This document shows positions 1 through 7,067 of a stretch of 10,832 bases of DNA, one piece after another. Source of the stretch: Desulfobacterales bacterium (GTDB lineage: Bacteria > Desulfobacterota > Desulfobacteria > Desulfobacterales > Desulfobacteraceae). The stretch covers positions 1 to 10,832 of the forward strand of contig JAKSBO010000363.1 of the NCBI GenBank assembly GCA_022361095.1, read 5' to 3'. The translations under genes and the position numbers were made by a program. How positions within the stretch are numbered: the stretch's first letter is position 1; each line of letters opens with the position of its first letter. Under the pieces are notes generated by a model. That model saw nothing but the letters and a program-made list of their open reading frames with translations, made no database searches and was not told where the DNA came from.

Positions 1-16
1 CAAAGATCACATTACA

Positions 17-60
17 AGATGAGAGGTCCGTATTAAAACTTGAATATCGGCCTCTCATTT
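17..60. other. Long imperfect hairpin, possible terminator of a gene left of the window
   Basis: The arms ATGAGAGG (19-26) and CCTCTCAT (51-58) are perfectly complementary. The pairing continues inward as CCG/CGG and TATT/AATA, with single-base bulges at 27 and 47 and an apical loop near 35-42. Only a short T run follows on the plus strand and no good T tract follows on the minus strand, so termination is possible but not shown. It could equally be a processing or protein-binding site. No gene in the window explains it. Confidence 0.4.
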
Positions 61-250
61 ACAACAGCAAACAAATCATTCTCTTTCAACCAACGCGGAA
101 TTGGAAGGTTATAAAGCCCCCTTGAGTTGAGAATACAAAACAAACTTCAATCAAATCATCAATTTAAGGAAGCCCTTGATTTTCAACCAAAAACACCTGT
201 TAATTCAATCGTTATCATAATTTTCCATTCCAGGGGTTTTAGTCCTTTTG
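61..250. other. AT-rich intergenic stretch with no supported gene
   Basis: Between the left-edge hairpin and the promoter at 251 I see no gene. An ATTG/ATG-poor, AT-rich open frame of 69 codons (127-336, +) exists, but its product has no recognisable domain, its start has no ribosome-binding site, and it runs across the promoter candidate. I therefore treat it as chance. The low GC content compared with the genes to the right is typical of an intergenic or regulatory stretch. Confidence 0.5.
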
Positions 251-280
251 TTGACAAGACGCATTCTGTTATCTTACGAT
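251..280 (+). promoter_or_regulatory. Sigma70-like promoter for the SH3b lipoprotein gene
   Basis: A perfect -35 box TTGACA (251-256) is followed by an 18-bp spacer and a -10-like TACGAT (275-280), which matches four of six consensus bases. Transcription would start near 287. This leaves a leader of about 57 nt to the ATG at 344 or about 93 nt to the ATG at 380, and makes the in-frame ATG at 296 an unlikely start. Confidence 0.55.
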
Positions 281-379
281 ACGTAACGATTCAAGGTGTT
301 GAACTGTTTAATCCATATCAAATTACGGAATCATAACAAACATATGCTTGAAAAGACATCCATATCCGGCAGTAAAGGC

Positions 380-1171
380 ATGCGGGTCCAATACATGACC
401 AGGCCGGTTGCAGGCCTTCTGGCACTGCTTTTTTTTTCATCCTGTACTGTGGAAAAGCCCGTAACCGTCGTTAATGATTCTCAGGTTCACAAAATAGAAA
501 AGATAGAGAAAAAAAATACGGTTGTAGATGATTCGCGACTCCGTCAATTAGAAAAACAGAATGCGGAGCTGAACTGCAAGCTGGCTGAGCAGAAACTGCT
601 TTCAAAAAAATTACAGCAAACATTGCTCATAAAGCATAAAGAAACCGATGCCTGCCGGCAGGTCAAGGAAAAATTGATCAAAGAACTGTCGCAAAGCAAA
701 GCCAAGCTGGCAACCCGGGGCAGCAAACTGGAAGCGGCCACCCTGATCGCCGAGGCCACGGCCGTCATCAGCACGTTGGCGCAAAAGCCCTTGAAACCGC
801 CCCAGAAAATTATCCGGGAAAAGGCATTGGAAAACCTTAAAAAGAGTAAACATGAACTGGCAGAAGGAAACTATGAAAATGCGGCCTACTTGTCCAGAGA
901 GGCCATGGCCCAGGCAAAAGGCATTGATCTAGGTAAGAATAACAGCACCGCCGGTCCGGCAGAAGAGGAAATCTTTTTTTCAACGCCTTTGCAAATGAAA
1001 TTGTTTACAACCGGGAATCTTAGAAAAGGCCCGTCCATAAAGGCGGGGATTAAAAAAATCCTTCAGGAAGGAACCAGCGTGATTGCCGTTGGCCATAAAC
1101 ACAATTGGGTGAAAGTCAAATTAGCAGATACTGACGAGACCGGCTGGGTTCACCTGTCCCTTCTTTATTAA
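380..1171 (+). CDS. Coiled-coil, SH3b-domain lipoprotein
   Basis: This is a probable envelope lipoprotein of 263 aa from the ATG at 380. An N-terminal hydrophobic segment (residues 10-21) ends in LFFSSC, a lipobox-like site with Cys22 as the likely lipidated residue. Residues about 38-120 are charged and heptad-like, predicting a coiled coil. Residues about 120-180 form a helical, Ala-rich region with the pattern LAEGNYENAAYLSREA, reminiscent of DUF4398-type repeats. The C-terminus (about 212-263) is a bacterial SH3 domain (NLRKGPS, HNWVKVK, GWVHLSLL), a fold that usually binds cell-wall peptides. The function is unknown; an envelope or peptidoglycan-associated role is inferred. The start is uncertain. 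ATG 344 and ATG 296 are in frame and none has a good Shine-Dalgarno, but ATG 380 gives the most compact signal peptide. The gene converges on the cyclase with a 38-bp gap and no clear terminator between them. Confidence 0.75.
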   Translation: MRVQYMTRPVAGLLALLFFSSCTVEKPVTVVNDSQVHKIEKIEKKNTVVDDSRLRQLEKQNAELNCKLAEQKLLSKKLQQTLLIKHKETDACRQVKEKLIKELSQSKAKLATRGSKLEAATLIAEATAVISTLAQKPLKPPQKIIREKALENLKKSKHELAEGNYENAAYLSREAMAQAKGIDLGKNNSTAGPAEEEIFFSTPLQMKLFTTGNLRKGPSIKAGIKKILQEGTSVIAVGHKHNWVKVKLADTDETGWVHLSLLY

Positions 1172-1209
1172 CCCGCCAGGGTTGCATATGGCCCTTCTCC
1201 ACCGGTCCA

Positions 1210-2877
1210 TTACTGCTCGCCGGCAGCCTGGTAAACAACCCGGTTTCGGCCCTCTTCCTTGGCACGGTAAAGTGCCATATCGGCTCGCCCGACGATCTTT
1301 TGTTCATCCGGATCCTGTTTATGGATTCTGCCGATACCAATGGAAATATTGACCTGTATTTCCCGGGCGTCATGAATAACCGTATGGCTTGAAACGGCTT
1401 TCCTGATACGTTCCGCCGCCTGGATGGACTCTTCCTCCCCGGACTCTGCAAGGATCACAAGAAACTCCTCCCCCCCGTATCGGCCGGCAGCGTCGACATT
1501 ACGCAAATTTTCACTAAAAATTTCGGCCACCTGTTTTAATACGGTATCACCGGCCTGGTGTCCGTATGTATCGTTAACAGCCTTAAAGTGGTCCACGTCA
1601 AGCATTAATACGGAAAACTCGGTTTTATACCGGCGATAGTATGCGTAATGATCACGCAGGATACTCATCAGCCGTTTTCTGTTATTCAAACCCGTCAAAG
1701 GGTCAGTGGTGGCCAATTGCTCCAGCTTTGCCTGGCTGAGCTTCAGTTTAGCGACCATCTCATTAAAAACGTTGGTTGCAAAACCGATCTCATCGTTGCG
1801 GTGTACGGGAAGCCGGACATCCAGATCGCCTTCGGCCACCCTTTCAGCCCCCCTGGTCAAAGCCGACAGCGGCACCATGATCTGCCGGGTCAGCAAATAA
1901 GCCACAATCGCCATAAAAACACTAAAACAGCAGACGATCATAATGTTTCGATGGCGGGCATGGATCAGTCCGGAAAAGGTCTTTTCATAATCTTCTGCAA
2001 TGAAAAGCCCCCACGAAAGTTCTCGAAACGGGACAACCAGACCCATTAAACGTTCTCCCGCACCGTTGACATATTCACGAAGCATGTGCCTGCCGGCTAA
2101 AGGGGATAGCGTGATTTCATTGAGCACTTTTTTCCCTCCCCTGCCGTATAAAAACTGCCGGCCTGTATCGACATCCACCAGGGATTCATAGGTCCAGTCT
2201 CCGGAGTCGCCGAATTTTGCCGGATCCAATAAAGGCAATAATCCGGTGAGCCTGACTTCAATGGCCAGCAAGGTTTCATATTCATAGAGCTGATCCAGAA
2301 AAAGAGGAACCCCGATCAGGATAAGGGATGATTTATCCCTTGAATCAAAATATGCGGGACCCTTGAACCATTGTCTGTCTGAAATCTGTTCGGTGTAATC
2401 ATCCGGAAAAACAAAAGGGCGGTCGCGGCCGCCGCTTTCGGATGAGGCAATCACAGCACCGGTCCTGGAAAGAACAAAAATCCGGACATAATCTTTAAAT
2501 TGATGCTGCAATGTACTCAGGTAGGTTTCAAGTATTTTGATAGTTGGCAGCCTGTTTTTAATGCCGTCCGCCTTTTTTTCCGGCATCTTAAGATAAGCCG
2601 TAACAGCGTCCGATACAATTGACGCATTAGAGAACACGGTCAGATCATAAACCCGCTTTTTAAGCCACAGGGAAATTTCCCGCTCCATGATCTGTGCAGA
2701 GTCGACAAATTTTTGTTTAACTTTTTCCTCAAGTGTGGTTTGCAGCATGTTTTGAAGCAAAAGACCCATGGATAAAGAAGGTATGGCTGTGACCAATATC
2801 GCAAAAACAAAAATCCGGTTTCTGATACTCAACAAATATCTATGTTTATTTTTCCGCTTGTCCATGGATTGATTCAA
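1210..2877 (-). CDS. Membrane-bound diguanylate cyclase (Cache-like sensor, HAMP, GGDEF)
   Basis: It makes the second messenger cyclic di-GMP from two GTP at the inner membrane, in response to a periplasmic signal. The 555-aa product has a first membrane helix at about 20-42 and a periplasmic region of about 265 residues that looks like a double Cache sensor. A second helix (about 311-330), a HAMP linker (about 331-383) and a C-terminal GGDEF domain (DPLTGLNNR near 393 to the end) follow. The active-site loop is GGEEF (468-472), a catalytically competent variant. RNVD (459-462) sits exactly five residues before it, the standard inhibitory I-site, so product inhibition is expected. There is no EAL domain. 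The start is TTG at 2877: GGAAG lies six bases upstream, inside the end of the preceding gene, whose TAA is one base away. The in-frame ATG at 2865 is worse placed. The ligand is unknown. Confidence 0.93.
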   Translation of the reverse strand: MNQSMDKRKNKHRYLLSIRNRIFVFAILVTAIPSLSMGLLLQNMLQTTLEEKVKQKFVDSAQIMEREISLWLKKRVYDLTVFSNASIVSDAVTAYLKMPEKKADGIKNRLPTIKILETYLSTLQHQFKDYVRIFVLSRTGAVIASSESGGRDRPFVFPDDYTEQISDRQWFKGPAYFDSRDKSSLILIGVPLFLDQLYEYETLLAIEVRLTGLLPLLDPAKFGDSGDWTYESLVDVDTGRQFLYGRGGKKVLNEITLSPLAGRHMLREYVNGAGERLMGLVVPFRELSWGLFIAEDYEKTFSGLIHARHRNIMIVCCFSVFMAIVAYLLTRQIMVPLSALTRGAERVAEGDLDVRLPVHRNDEIGFATNVFNEMVAKLKLSQAKLEQLATTDPLTGLNNRKRLMSILRDHYAYYRRYKTEFSVLMLDVDHFKAVNDTYGHQAGDTVLKQVAEIFSENLRNVDAAGRYGGEEFLVILAESGEEESIQAAERIRKAVSSHTVIHDAREIQVNISIGIGRIHKQDPDEQKIVGRADMALYRAKEEGRNRVVYQAAGEQ

Positions 2878-2878
2878 A

Positions 2879-3184
2879 TTATACTTCCGTCAAAACCTTA
2901 ACACGCATCGACTCAACAATGCCGCTTGTTTTTTCTTTATATTCAAGCATATGCGCAGACGATAAATGGGCCATTAAATCCTCTACACTCTCCCATTTTT
3001 CAATAACGGTAACTACATTTTTATTCAATTCCTGGGGCGGCAGTTCCGTGGGCATATCAACCGTCGGAATATATTCAATACAGCCTTTTTCCCCAAGCAC
3101 CGCAGGTATATTGGACTTAAAAATTTCAATAAATTTGTCTAATTGCCCAGCTTTAACATGAATTGACGCAATCACATTGACCAT
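2879..3184 (-). CDS. ABM-family small protein (putative quinol monooxygenase-like)
   Basis: This 101-aa cytoplasmic protein belongs to the antibiotic biosynthesis monooxygenase (dimeric alpha-beta barrel) superfamily. The evidence is the N-terminal strand VNVIASIHVKAGQ, the central CIEYIP segment, and EKWESVEDLMAHLSSAHMLEY with His73 and His78, the usual family signature. Members include YgiN-like quinol monooxygenases, but many are uncharacterised and the substrate cannot be assigned. The start is placed at ATG 3184 because AAGGA lies eight bases upstream. The in-frame ATG at 3193 overlaps that same site and would add three residues. Its TAA is separated by one base from the TTG of the diguanylate cyclase, so the two are almost certainly co-transcribed and translationally coupled. 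I found no strong promoter; CTGACA/CATAAC (3282-3256, 15-bp spacer) is only a weak candidate. Confidence 0.82.
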   Translation of the reverse strand: MVNVIASIHVKAGQLDKFIEIFKSNIPAVLGEKGCIEYIPTVDMPTELPPQELNKNVVTVIEKWESVEDLMAHLSSAHMLEYKEKTSGIVESMRVKVLTEV

Positions 3185-3367
3185 AGTAAACATCCTTGTT
3201 TTTTTTTATAAGAAAGTCCGGGTATGTTACTCAGATCTTTCAACGTTTGTTTTGAGTTATGCCTGGCAGTAGAGATTGTCAGGTCAGCCCGTGGCTGTTA
3301 GAAAATCATCATTTTTTAAATTTTGCTTTCAGGGTCCGGAATCCGCTTTTGGGGAGAAGAATAGACT

Positions 3368-3399
3368 AAAAAAACCCGGATGGCAACCGCGTTCATCCG
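3368..3399 (-). terminator. Intrinsic terminator of the TAXI-TRAP-marR operon
   Basis: Read on the minus strand, CGGATG (3399-3394) pairs with CATCCG (3382-3377). An inner AAC/GTT pairing is separated by a GC bulge, and after GG the transcript runs into seven consecutive Ts (3374-3368). The structure begins about 53 bases after the marR stop codon, the expected place for the end of the operon. Confidence 0.75.
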
Positions 3400-3451
3400 C
3401 CATGATAGACGGAGACCCTTTTGCCGAACCAAAGCGGTCTAACGGCTTTTT

Positions 3452-3952
3452 TTATGGCAAGGCAGAATTGTTCAGGCGGTCAAAATTTTCAAATATATTA
3501 TTAATGGTTGCTCTGCAGCGGGTCATTTCATCCGGGCCGATCCCCTGCTCTGCCTCCTCCAGCATCTCTTCTACAAACCCCACGAGATGGGGTTTTAATT
3601 CTTTGGCTTTGTTTGTCAGATAAACAAGGTTGCTGCGTTTATCATTTTGGTCAGGAATCCTGAGCACAATATTTTTTTTCTCAAGCCCGTTTAAAAGCCG
3701 GGTAACGGCGGCTTTGTCTTTAACGGCGGTCCGGGCAAGGGCCTGCTGGGTCTGCCCGTCCCGGCGGTAAAGATGAACGAGCAGGCTCCACTGCTCGTAA
3801 CTGATATCGATGCCGGCATCCTGGAATTTTTTGGACAGCCGTTTTATGATCGCCCGGGATAACCGGCCCACAAGGTAACCAATGGACTGGTCAATAATTT
3901 TGTTGTAGTTGTCCACGTAAGCCTCTTTGCCCGTGTTATTACCCTCAGGCAT
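3452..3952 (-). CDS. MarR-family transcriptional regulator
   Basis: A 166-aa winged-helix DNA-binding protein, normally a dimer that leaves DNA on binding a small, often aromatic or phenolic, ligand. Helices at the N-terminus (about 15-45) would form part of the dimer interface. The helix-turn-helix lies at about 68-92 (TQQALARTAVKDKAAVTRLLNGLEK read in two parts), and the wing carries the family hallmark DKRSNLVYLT (about 104-113). The start is set at ATG 3952. GGGAAG lies about seven bases upstream inside the permease gene, while the in-frame ATG at 3967 has a poor site. The gene overlaps the permease end by eight bases (3945-3952), implying translational coupling. As last gene of a transport operon it is the probable autoregulator of that operon. 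Its ligand is unknown, perhaps the transported substrate or a metabolite of it. Confidence 0.88.
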   Translation of the reverse strand: MPEGNNTGKEAYVDNYNKIIDQSIGYLVGRLSRAIIKRLSKKFQDAGIDISYEQWSLLVHLYRRDGQTQQALARTAVKDKAAVTRLLNGLEKKNIVLRIPDQNDKRSNLVYLTNKAKELKPHLVGFVEEMLEEAEQGIGPDEMTRCRATINNIFENFDRLNNSALP

Positions 3953-5846
3953 CGGCGTTCTTCCCATTAAACATCTTTTTTATATAAGAGATCCAGATCC
4001 CGCTGAGGAACCAGGAATACGCCCAGGTACCAAGCGTAATGGCAAGAAAGGCTTTGACAATGTCCATGGGAGTACCGTCAAGGGAGAAGGCAGGCACATA
4101 TCCGAAAAGAAGGGGGCCCAGGTACAAAAATTTGGCAAATTTAAACGAGGCCAGGGCAGTGCGCCACATATTGGCCTTGGCAATGGTTGCACCTGCAAAG
4201 GCAGCAATGCAGACCGGCGGCGTTATATTTGAATCCTGGGACAACCAGTAGACGATCATGTGCGCAGCAATTTGATTGACTCCAAGATGGGTCAAAGCCG
4301 GCACCGCAACAACGGCAGTGATCAAATATGCTGCCGTGACGGGAACCCCCATACCTAGGACCAGGGAAGCCAGGGCCACAAGCAGTATGGTCAGAACCAG
4401 GGAACCGCCGGCAAGTTCAATCATGATATCGGCAAAGGTCAATACCAGGCCCGAAAAGGTTAAAACCCCGATAATAATTCCGATGACACCCACCGTAGCA
4501 CCGATTTTAAGACTGTTTTCAGTACCGGAACGGGCAGCCTCAAGAAAATTGACCAATCCGGGTTTTACCTGTTCAGGCTTTTTGATGTACACAAAAACAG
4601 CGGCAGCAGCGCCGATCAGAAAACCGGCCCACTGGGGGATGACAAAGTTGTCCGAGCCGCCGGCAACACTGCTGATTAAAGATACCAAAAAAATTCCGGT
4701 TACAATCAGGGCCATGGTCAGGTCCATGGAAGTATCCGATCTTACCCGGCTGATAAAAAGACAGGAGACCAGGCCGAGTATCGCTGAAAATCCGGGCGAA
4801 TATCCCGTGAGCATTAAAATTGTGATGGCGACCAGGGGAATGGTATAAAACCATTGGGTTTTAAAAATATGGGCCGCAGACTGCTCACTTTTTTCTCCGA
4901 CAATATTATCTTTTTTGGCCTCATAGTGAACCATGCAGAACACACTGAAAAAATACATAAATGCGGGAAAAATGGCCACCAGCATAATTTTCGAATAGGG
5001 AACACCGGTCAGCTCAGCCATGATAAAACCGCCCGCACCCATGATCGGGGGCATGAACATCCCGCCAATGGAGGCTGCCGGTTCGACACCACCGGCCACA
5101 TGGGGTTTAAATCCCGCCTTTTTCATCATTGGGATGGTGAACATACCCGTGGAAACGGTATTGGCAATAGCTGAGCCGGAAATCGACCCGAAAAGCCCGG
5201 ATGCGATGACGGAGACCTTACCCGGTCCGCCCACCTTATGGCCGACAGCGGCCAGGGGCCAGTCAATAAAAAATTTCTGGGCCCCGCATTTTTCAAGGTA
5301 AGCGCCGAACAGGACAAATAAAATAACATAGGTTGCCAGAACATTGGCCATGATGCCGAACACACCGTCACTTTTGTAGAAAATACTGATGCACAACTCC
5401 GTAAACGGTGCACCGGCGTGGGAAACCAAATCCGGGGCCATATATCCGTACACCCCGTAAATCAGCATCAAAGCGCCCATGAGAACAAAGACATTACCCA
5501 CAACCCGGCGGGCCAGTTCAATGCCGATGAGAACGCCGATAATGGCAAAAACCATATCAACCGTTGTCTCAGCACCGGTCCGGTAATTAATGGCTTCAAA
5601 AAGCACGATCCAATATCCGACCGAAGCAATGGATAAAAAAATCAGCACATAATCAATGATTCTGCCGATAAGGGTTTTTGATTTATACAGCAGGAAGACA
5701 AGGATATAGGTGATGATAACGTATATCCCCCTGTGATACTGGGTCGCCATAGGCTGCACAATGGCGGACCAGGAGTAAAACAGAACCAGAATTATTGAAA
5801 GGAGATCGAATATAATTTGTTCCAGTCGATTGAGTTTTTCGTACAC
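3945..5846 (-). CDS. TRAP transporter fused permease (DctQM-type, TAXI class)
   Basis: This is the inner-membrane part of a secondary, ion-driven, binding-protein-dependent importer. The 633-aa protein is hydrophobic throughout. An N-terminal four-helix DctQ-like segment (about 10-135) is fused to a DctM-like permease. Family landmarks include GLFGSISGSAIANTVSTG (about 217-234), EPAASIGGMFMPPIMGAGGF (about 255-274), a second LGMGVPVTAAYL block, and WLSQDSNITPPV with ITPPV at 541-545. These repeated Gly- and Pro-rich loops are typical of the two-fold permease core. Translation starts at GTG 5846, with AGGAAG six bases upstream. The matching TAXI binding protein lies just upstream, separated by about 105 bases and a strong hairpin; marR overlaps the 3' end. 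The substrate is not predictable from sequence. Known TAXI systems handle organic acids, and the MarR partner hints at an aromatic or organic acid (inference only). Confidence 0.93.
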   Translation of the reverse strand: MYEKLNRLEQIIFDLLSIILVLFYSWSAIVQPMATQYHRGIYVIITYILVFLLYKSKTLIGRIIDYVLIFLSIASVGYWIVLFEAINYRTGAETTVDMVFAIIGVLIGIELARRVVGNVFVLMGALMLIYGVYGYMAPDLVSHAGAPFTELCISIFYKSDGVFGIMANVLATYVILFVLFGAYLEKCGAQKFFIDWPLAAVGHKVGGPGKVSVIASGLFGSISGSAIANTVSTGMFTIPMMKKAGFKPHVAGGVEPAASIGGMFMPPIMGAGGFIMAELTGVPYSKIMLVAIFPAFMYFFSVFCMVHYEAKKDNIVGEKSEQSAAHIFKTQWFYTIPLVAITILMLTGYSPGFSAILGLVSCLFISRVRSDTSMDLTMALIVTGIFLVSLISSVAGGSDNFVIPQWAGFLIGAAAAVFVYIKKPEQVKPGLVNFLEAARSGTENSLKIGATVGVIGIIIGVLTFSGLVLTFADIMIELAGGSLVLTILLVALASLVLGMGVPVTAAYLITAVVAVPALTHLGVNQIAAHMIVYWLSQDSNITPPVCIAAFAGATIAKANMWRTALASFKFAKFLYLGPLLFGYVPAFSLDGTPMDIVKAFLAITLGTWAYSWFLSGIWISYIKKMFNGKNADA

Positions 5847-5882
5847 GGCCTTCTTCCTGTCTATTATGTGTTTAATACAATT

Positions 5883-5917
5883 CGGACAGAAAGGCGTCTT
5901 CAGAGCCTTTCTGTCCG
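5883..5917 (-). other. 13-bp intercistronic hairpin between TAXI binding-protein and permease genes
   Basis: A perfect inverted repeat, CGGACAGAAAGGC (5883-5895) and GCCTTTCTGTCCG (5905-5917), encloses a 9-base loop. It begins about 34 bases after the binding-protein stop. No T tract follows on the minus strand (AATTGTATT), so it is not a canonical terminator. Its position suggests a partial terminator or an RNA-stabilising or processing hairpin that keeps binding protein in excess over permease, as known for several binding-protein transporter operons. Confidence 0.7.
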
Positions 5918-5951
5918 GTTATAATAAAGCTTGATCAAAATTTATATACGC

Positions 5952-6914
5952 CTATAGTACCCCTTTTTCCTTCCAGAATTTTTCAGCACCGGGATGAAAA
6001 GGGGTGACGATACCGTCAGCGCCGCGTTCAACAGCCATATCATTAAATGTTTTTTTCTGTGATTTCATATGGGCAAGCCCCTCATCGGAAAAAATCAGGG
6101 TCAGCATTTTGTAAACCGTCTCATCAGACACTTTCGCATTGGCAACCCAGATGGCGGAATCCTGGAATGACGGGGTGTCGGAATCTACACCTTTATATGT
6201 GTTTGCCGGAATCGCCACTTTTGCAAAATAGGGATGTTTTTCATAAAAACCTGTTGATGTTGCATCGGCATCAAGATCAATCATAGCAATATCATTGGTT
6301 TGGGCAGCCATCATAACAGCGCCTGTGGGGTATCCAACGAACAGCCAGAATGCGTCAAGCTGATTGTTGCCAAAGGCCTGGGCCGCATCATTATATCCCA
6401 TGGCGTTTCTTTCTATTTTATCCCAAATACCCATGTGTTTAAAAAAAAGTTCGCAATTGGCAAATGCGCCTGAACCGGCATTGCCCACGCCCACTTTTTT
6501 ACCCATAAGGTCCTTGGTGCTTTTAATGCCCGAATTTTTGCGTACAACAAGCTGTGCCGGTGCGCCGTAAAGCCATGCTACGGCCAGTACGTTTTCATAC
6601 TTTCTGGTATCGTTTGACAACAAACCATGGCGTCCCTGGTAGACATGCCCGGAATAAAGAACGCTCATCTGCTGTCTGCCCGCATTGGTTTTTCTTAAAT
6701 TTTCAGTTGAGCCGCCGGAAGATTGGGCCTGGACTTTAAACTCTTTGACCTCTTTCATGGGTTTATAAACCTGGATACTGTTGGCCACGACCTGAAACGT
6801 TCCGCCGGCAGGGCCGCCGCCGAATACAATTCGTTCTTTGGCAAAACCAGGCTGGCAAAAGACCATGGAAATGACCCCGATAAACCCAAGAATCAATAGA
6901 TGTTTACCCTTCAT
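5952..6914 (-). CDS. TAXI-family TRAP transporter solute-binding protein
   Basis: This periplasmic receptor delivers substrate to the fused TRAP permease encoded next. The 320-aa precursor has a Sec signal peptide: Lys-rich start, hydrophobic core to about residue 20, likely cleavage after GFA near residue 25. The mature start IVFGGGPAGGTFQVVANSI is typical of the TAXI class. So are the central SGGSTENLRKTNAG segment, the KDLMGKKVGVGNAGSGAFAN block, and the C-terminal TPFHPGAEKFWKEKGVL, which matches the family's usual ending. The length is normal. ATG 6914 is well supported by AGGAG six bases upstream. Cys20 is not in a convincing lipobox, so the protein is probably soluble. The gene is first in the operon and its upstream region holds candidate promoters and an AACCG direct repeat. 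Confidence 0.94.
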   Translation of the reverse strand: MKGKHLLILGFIGVISMVFCQPGFAKERIVFGGGPAGGTFQVVANSIQVYKPMKEVKEFKVQAQSSGGSTENLRKTNAGRQQMSVLYSGHVYQGRHGLLSNDTRKYENVLAVAWLYGAPAQLVVRKNSGIKSTKDLMGKKVGVGNAGSGAFANCELFFKHMGIWDKIERNAMGYNDAAQAFGNNQLDAFWLFVGYPTGAVMMAAQTNDIAMIDLDADATSTGFYEKHPYFAKVAIPANTYKGVDSDTPSFQDSAIWVANAKVSDETVYKMLTLIFSDEGLAHMKSQKKTFNDMAVERGADGIVTPFHPGAEKFWKEKGVL

Positions 6915-6950
6915 AATTTTCTCCTATCTACCGTTAATATTCCAAAAATA

Positions 6951-6998
6951 AATAAATGAACCGAAATTCATACTATCAACCGGTTTTAAAAAGATCAA
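6951..6998 (-). promoter_or_regulatory. Candidate promoter/operator region of the TAXI-TRAP operon
   Basis: Two overlapping sigma70-like pairs are visible on the minus strand. One is TTGATC (6998-6993) with TAGTAT (6975-6970), spacer 17. The other is TTGATA (6979-6974) with TTTATT (6956-6951), spacer 17. Within this stretch lie an 8-bp palindrome AACCGGTT (6978-6985) and AACCG direct repeats starting at 6959 and 6978, 19 bases apart. These are possible operator half-sites for the operon's MarR protein, which is inference. Confidence 0.35.
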
Positions 6999-6999
6999 T

Positions 7000-7024
7000 G
7001 GAAGTTTCTGTGAAGCCGCCTTCC
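7000..7024 (-). terminator. Weak candidate terminator after metH
   Basis: On the minus strand, GGAAG and CTTCC (7024-7020 with 7004-7000) pair, and CTTC/GAAA pairs inside around a 3-base loop with a GCGG bulge. The sequence then runs ATTGATCTTTTT, an interrupted T tract. It starts about 44 bases after the metH stop. The stem is short, so read-through into the TAXI operon is possible. Confidence 0.3.
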
Positions 7025-7067
7025 TTTTTCTATGTGTAACCCATTACATTGTTTGAAATATAGGCTG

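Noticed and set aside
127..336. 69-codon open frame on the plus strand
   Set aside because: No domain, no ribosome-binding site, AT-rich chance frame, and it runs through the best promoter of the region.
1172..1209. Bidirectional terminator between the convergent lipoprotein and cyclase genes
   Set aside because: Only a 4-bp AGGG/CCCT pairing and no T tract on either strand.
3285..3297. CAGCC/GGCTG short hairpin upstream of the ABM gene
   Set aside because: Five base pairs with a 3-base loop and no T run; expected by chance at this GC content.
4276..4848. 190-codon plus-strand open frame opposite the TRAP permease
   Set aside because: The permease is unmistakable in the other strand; this product is Thr/Pro/Arg-rich shadow sequence.
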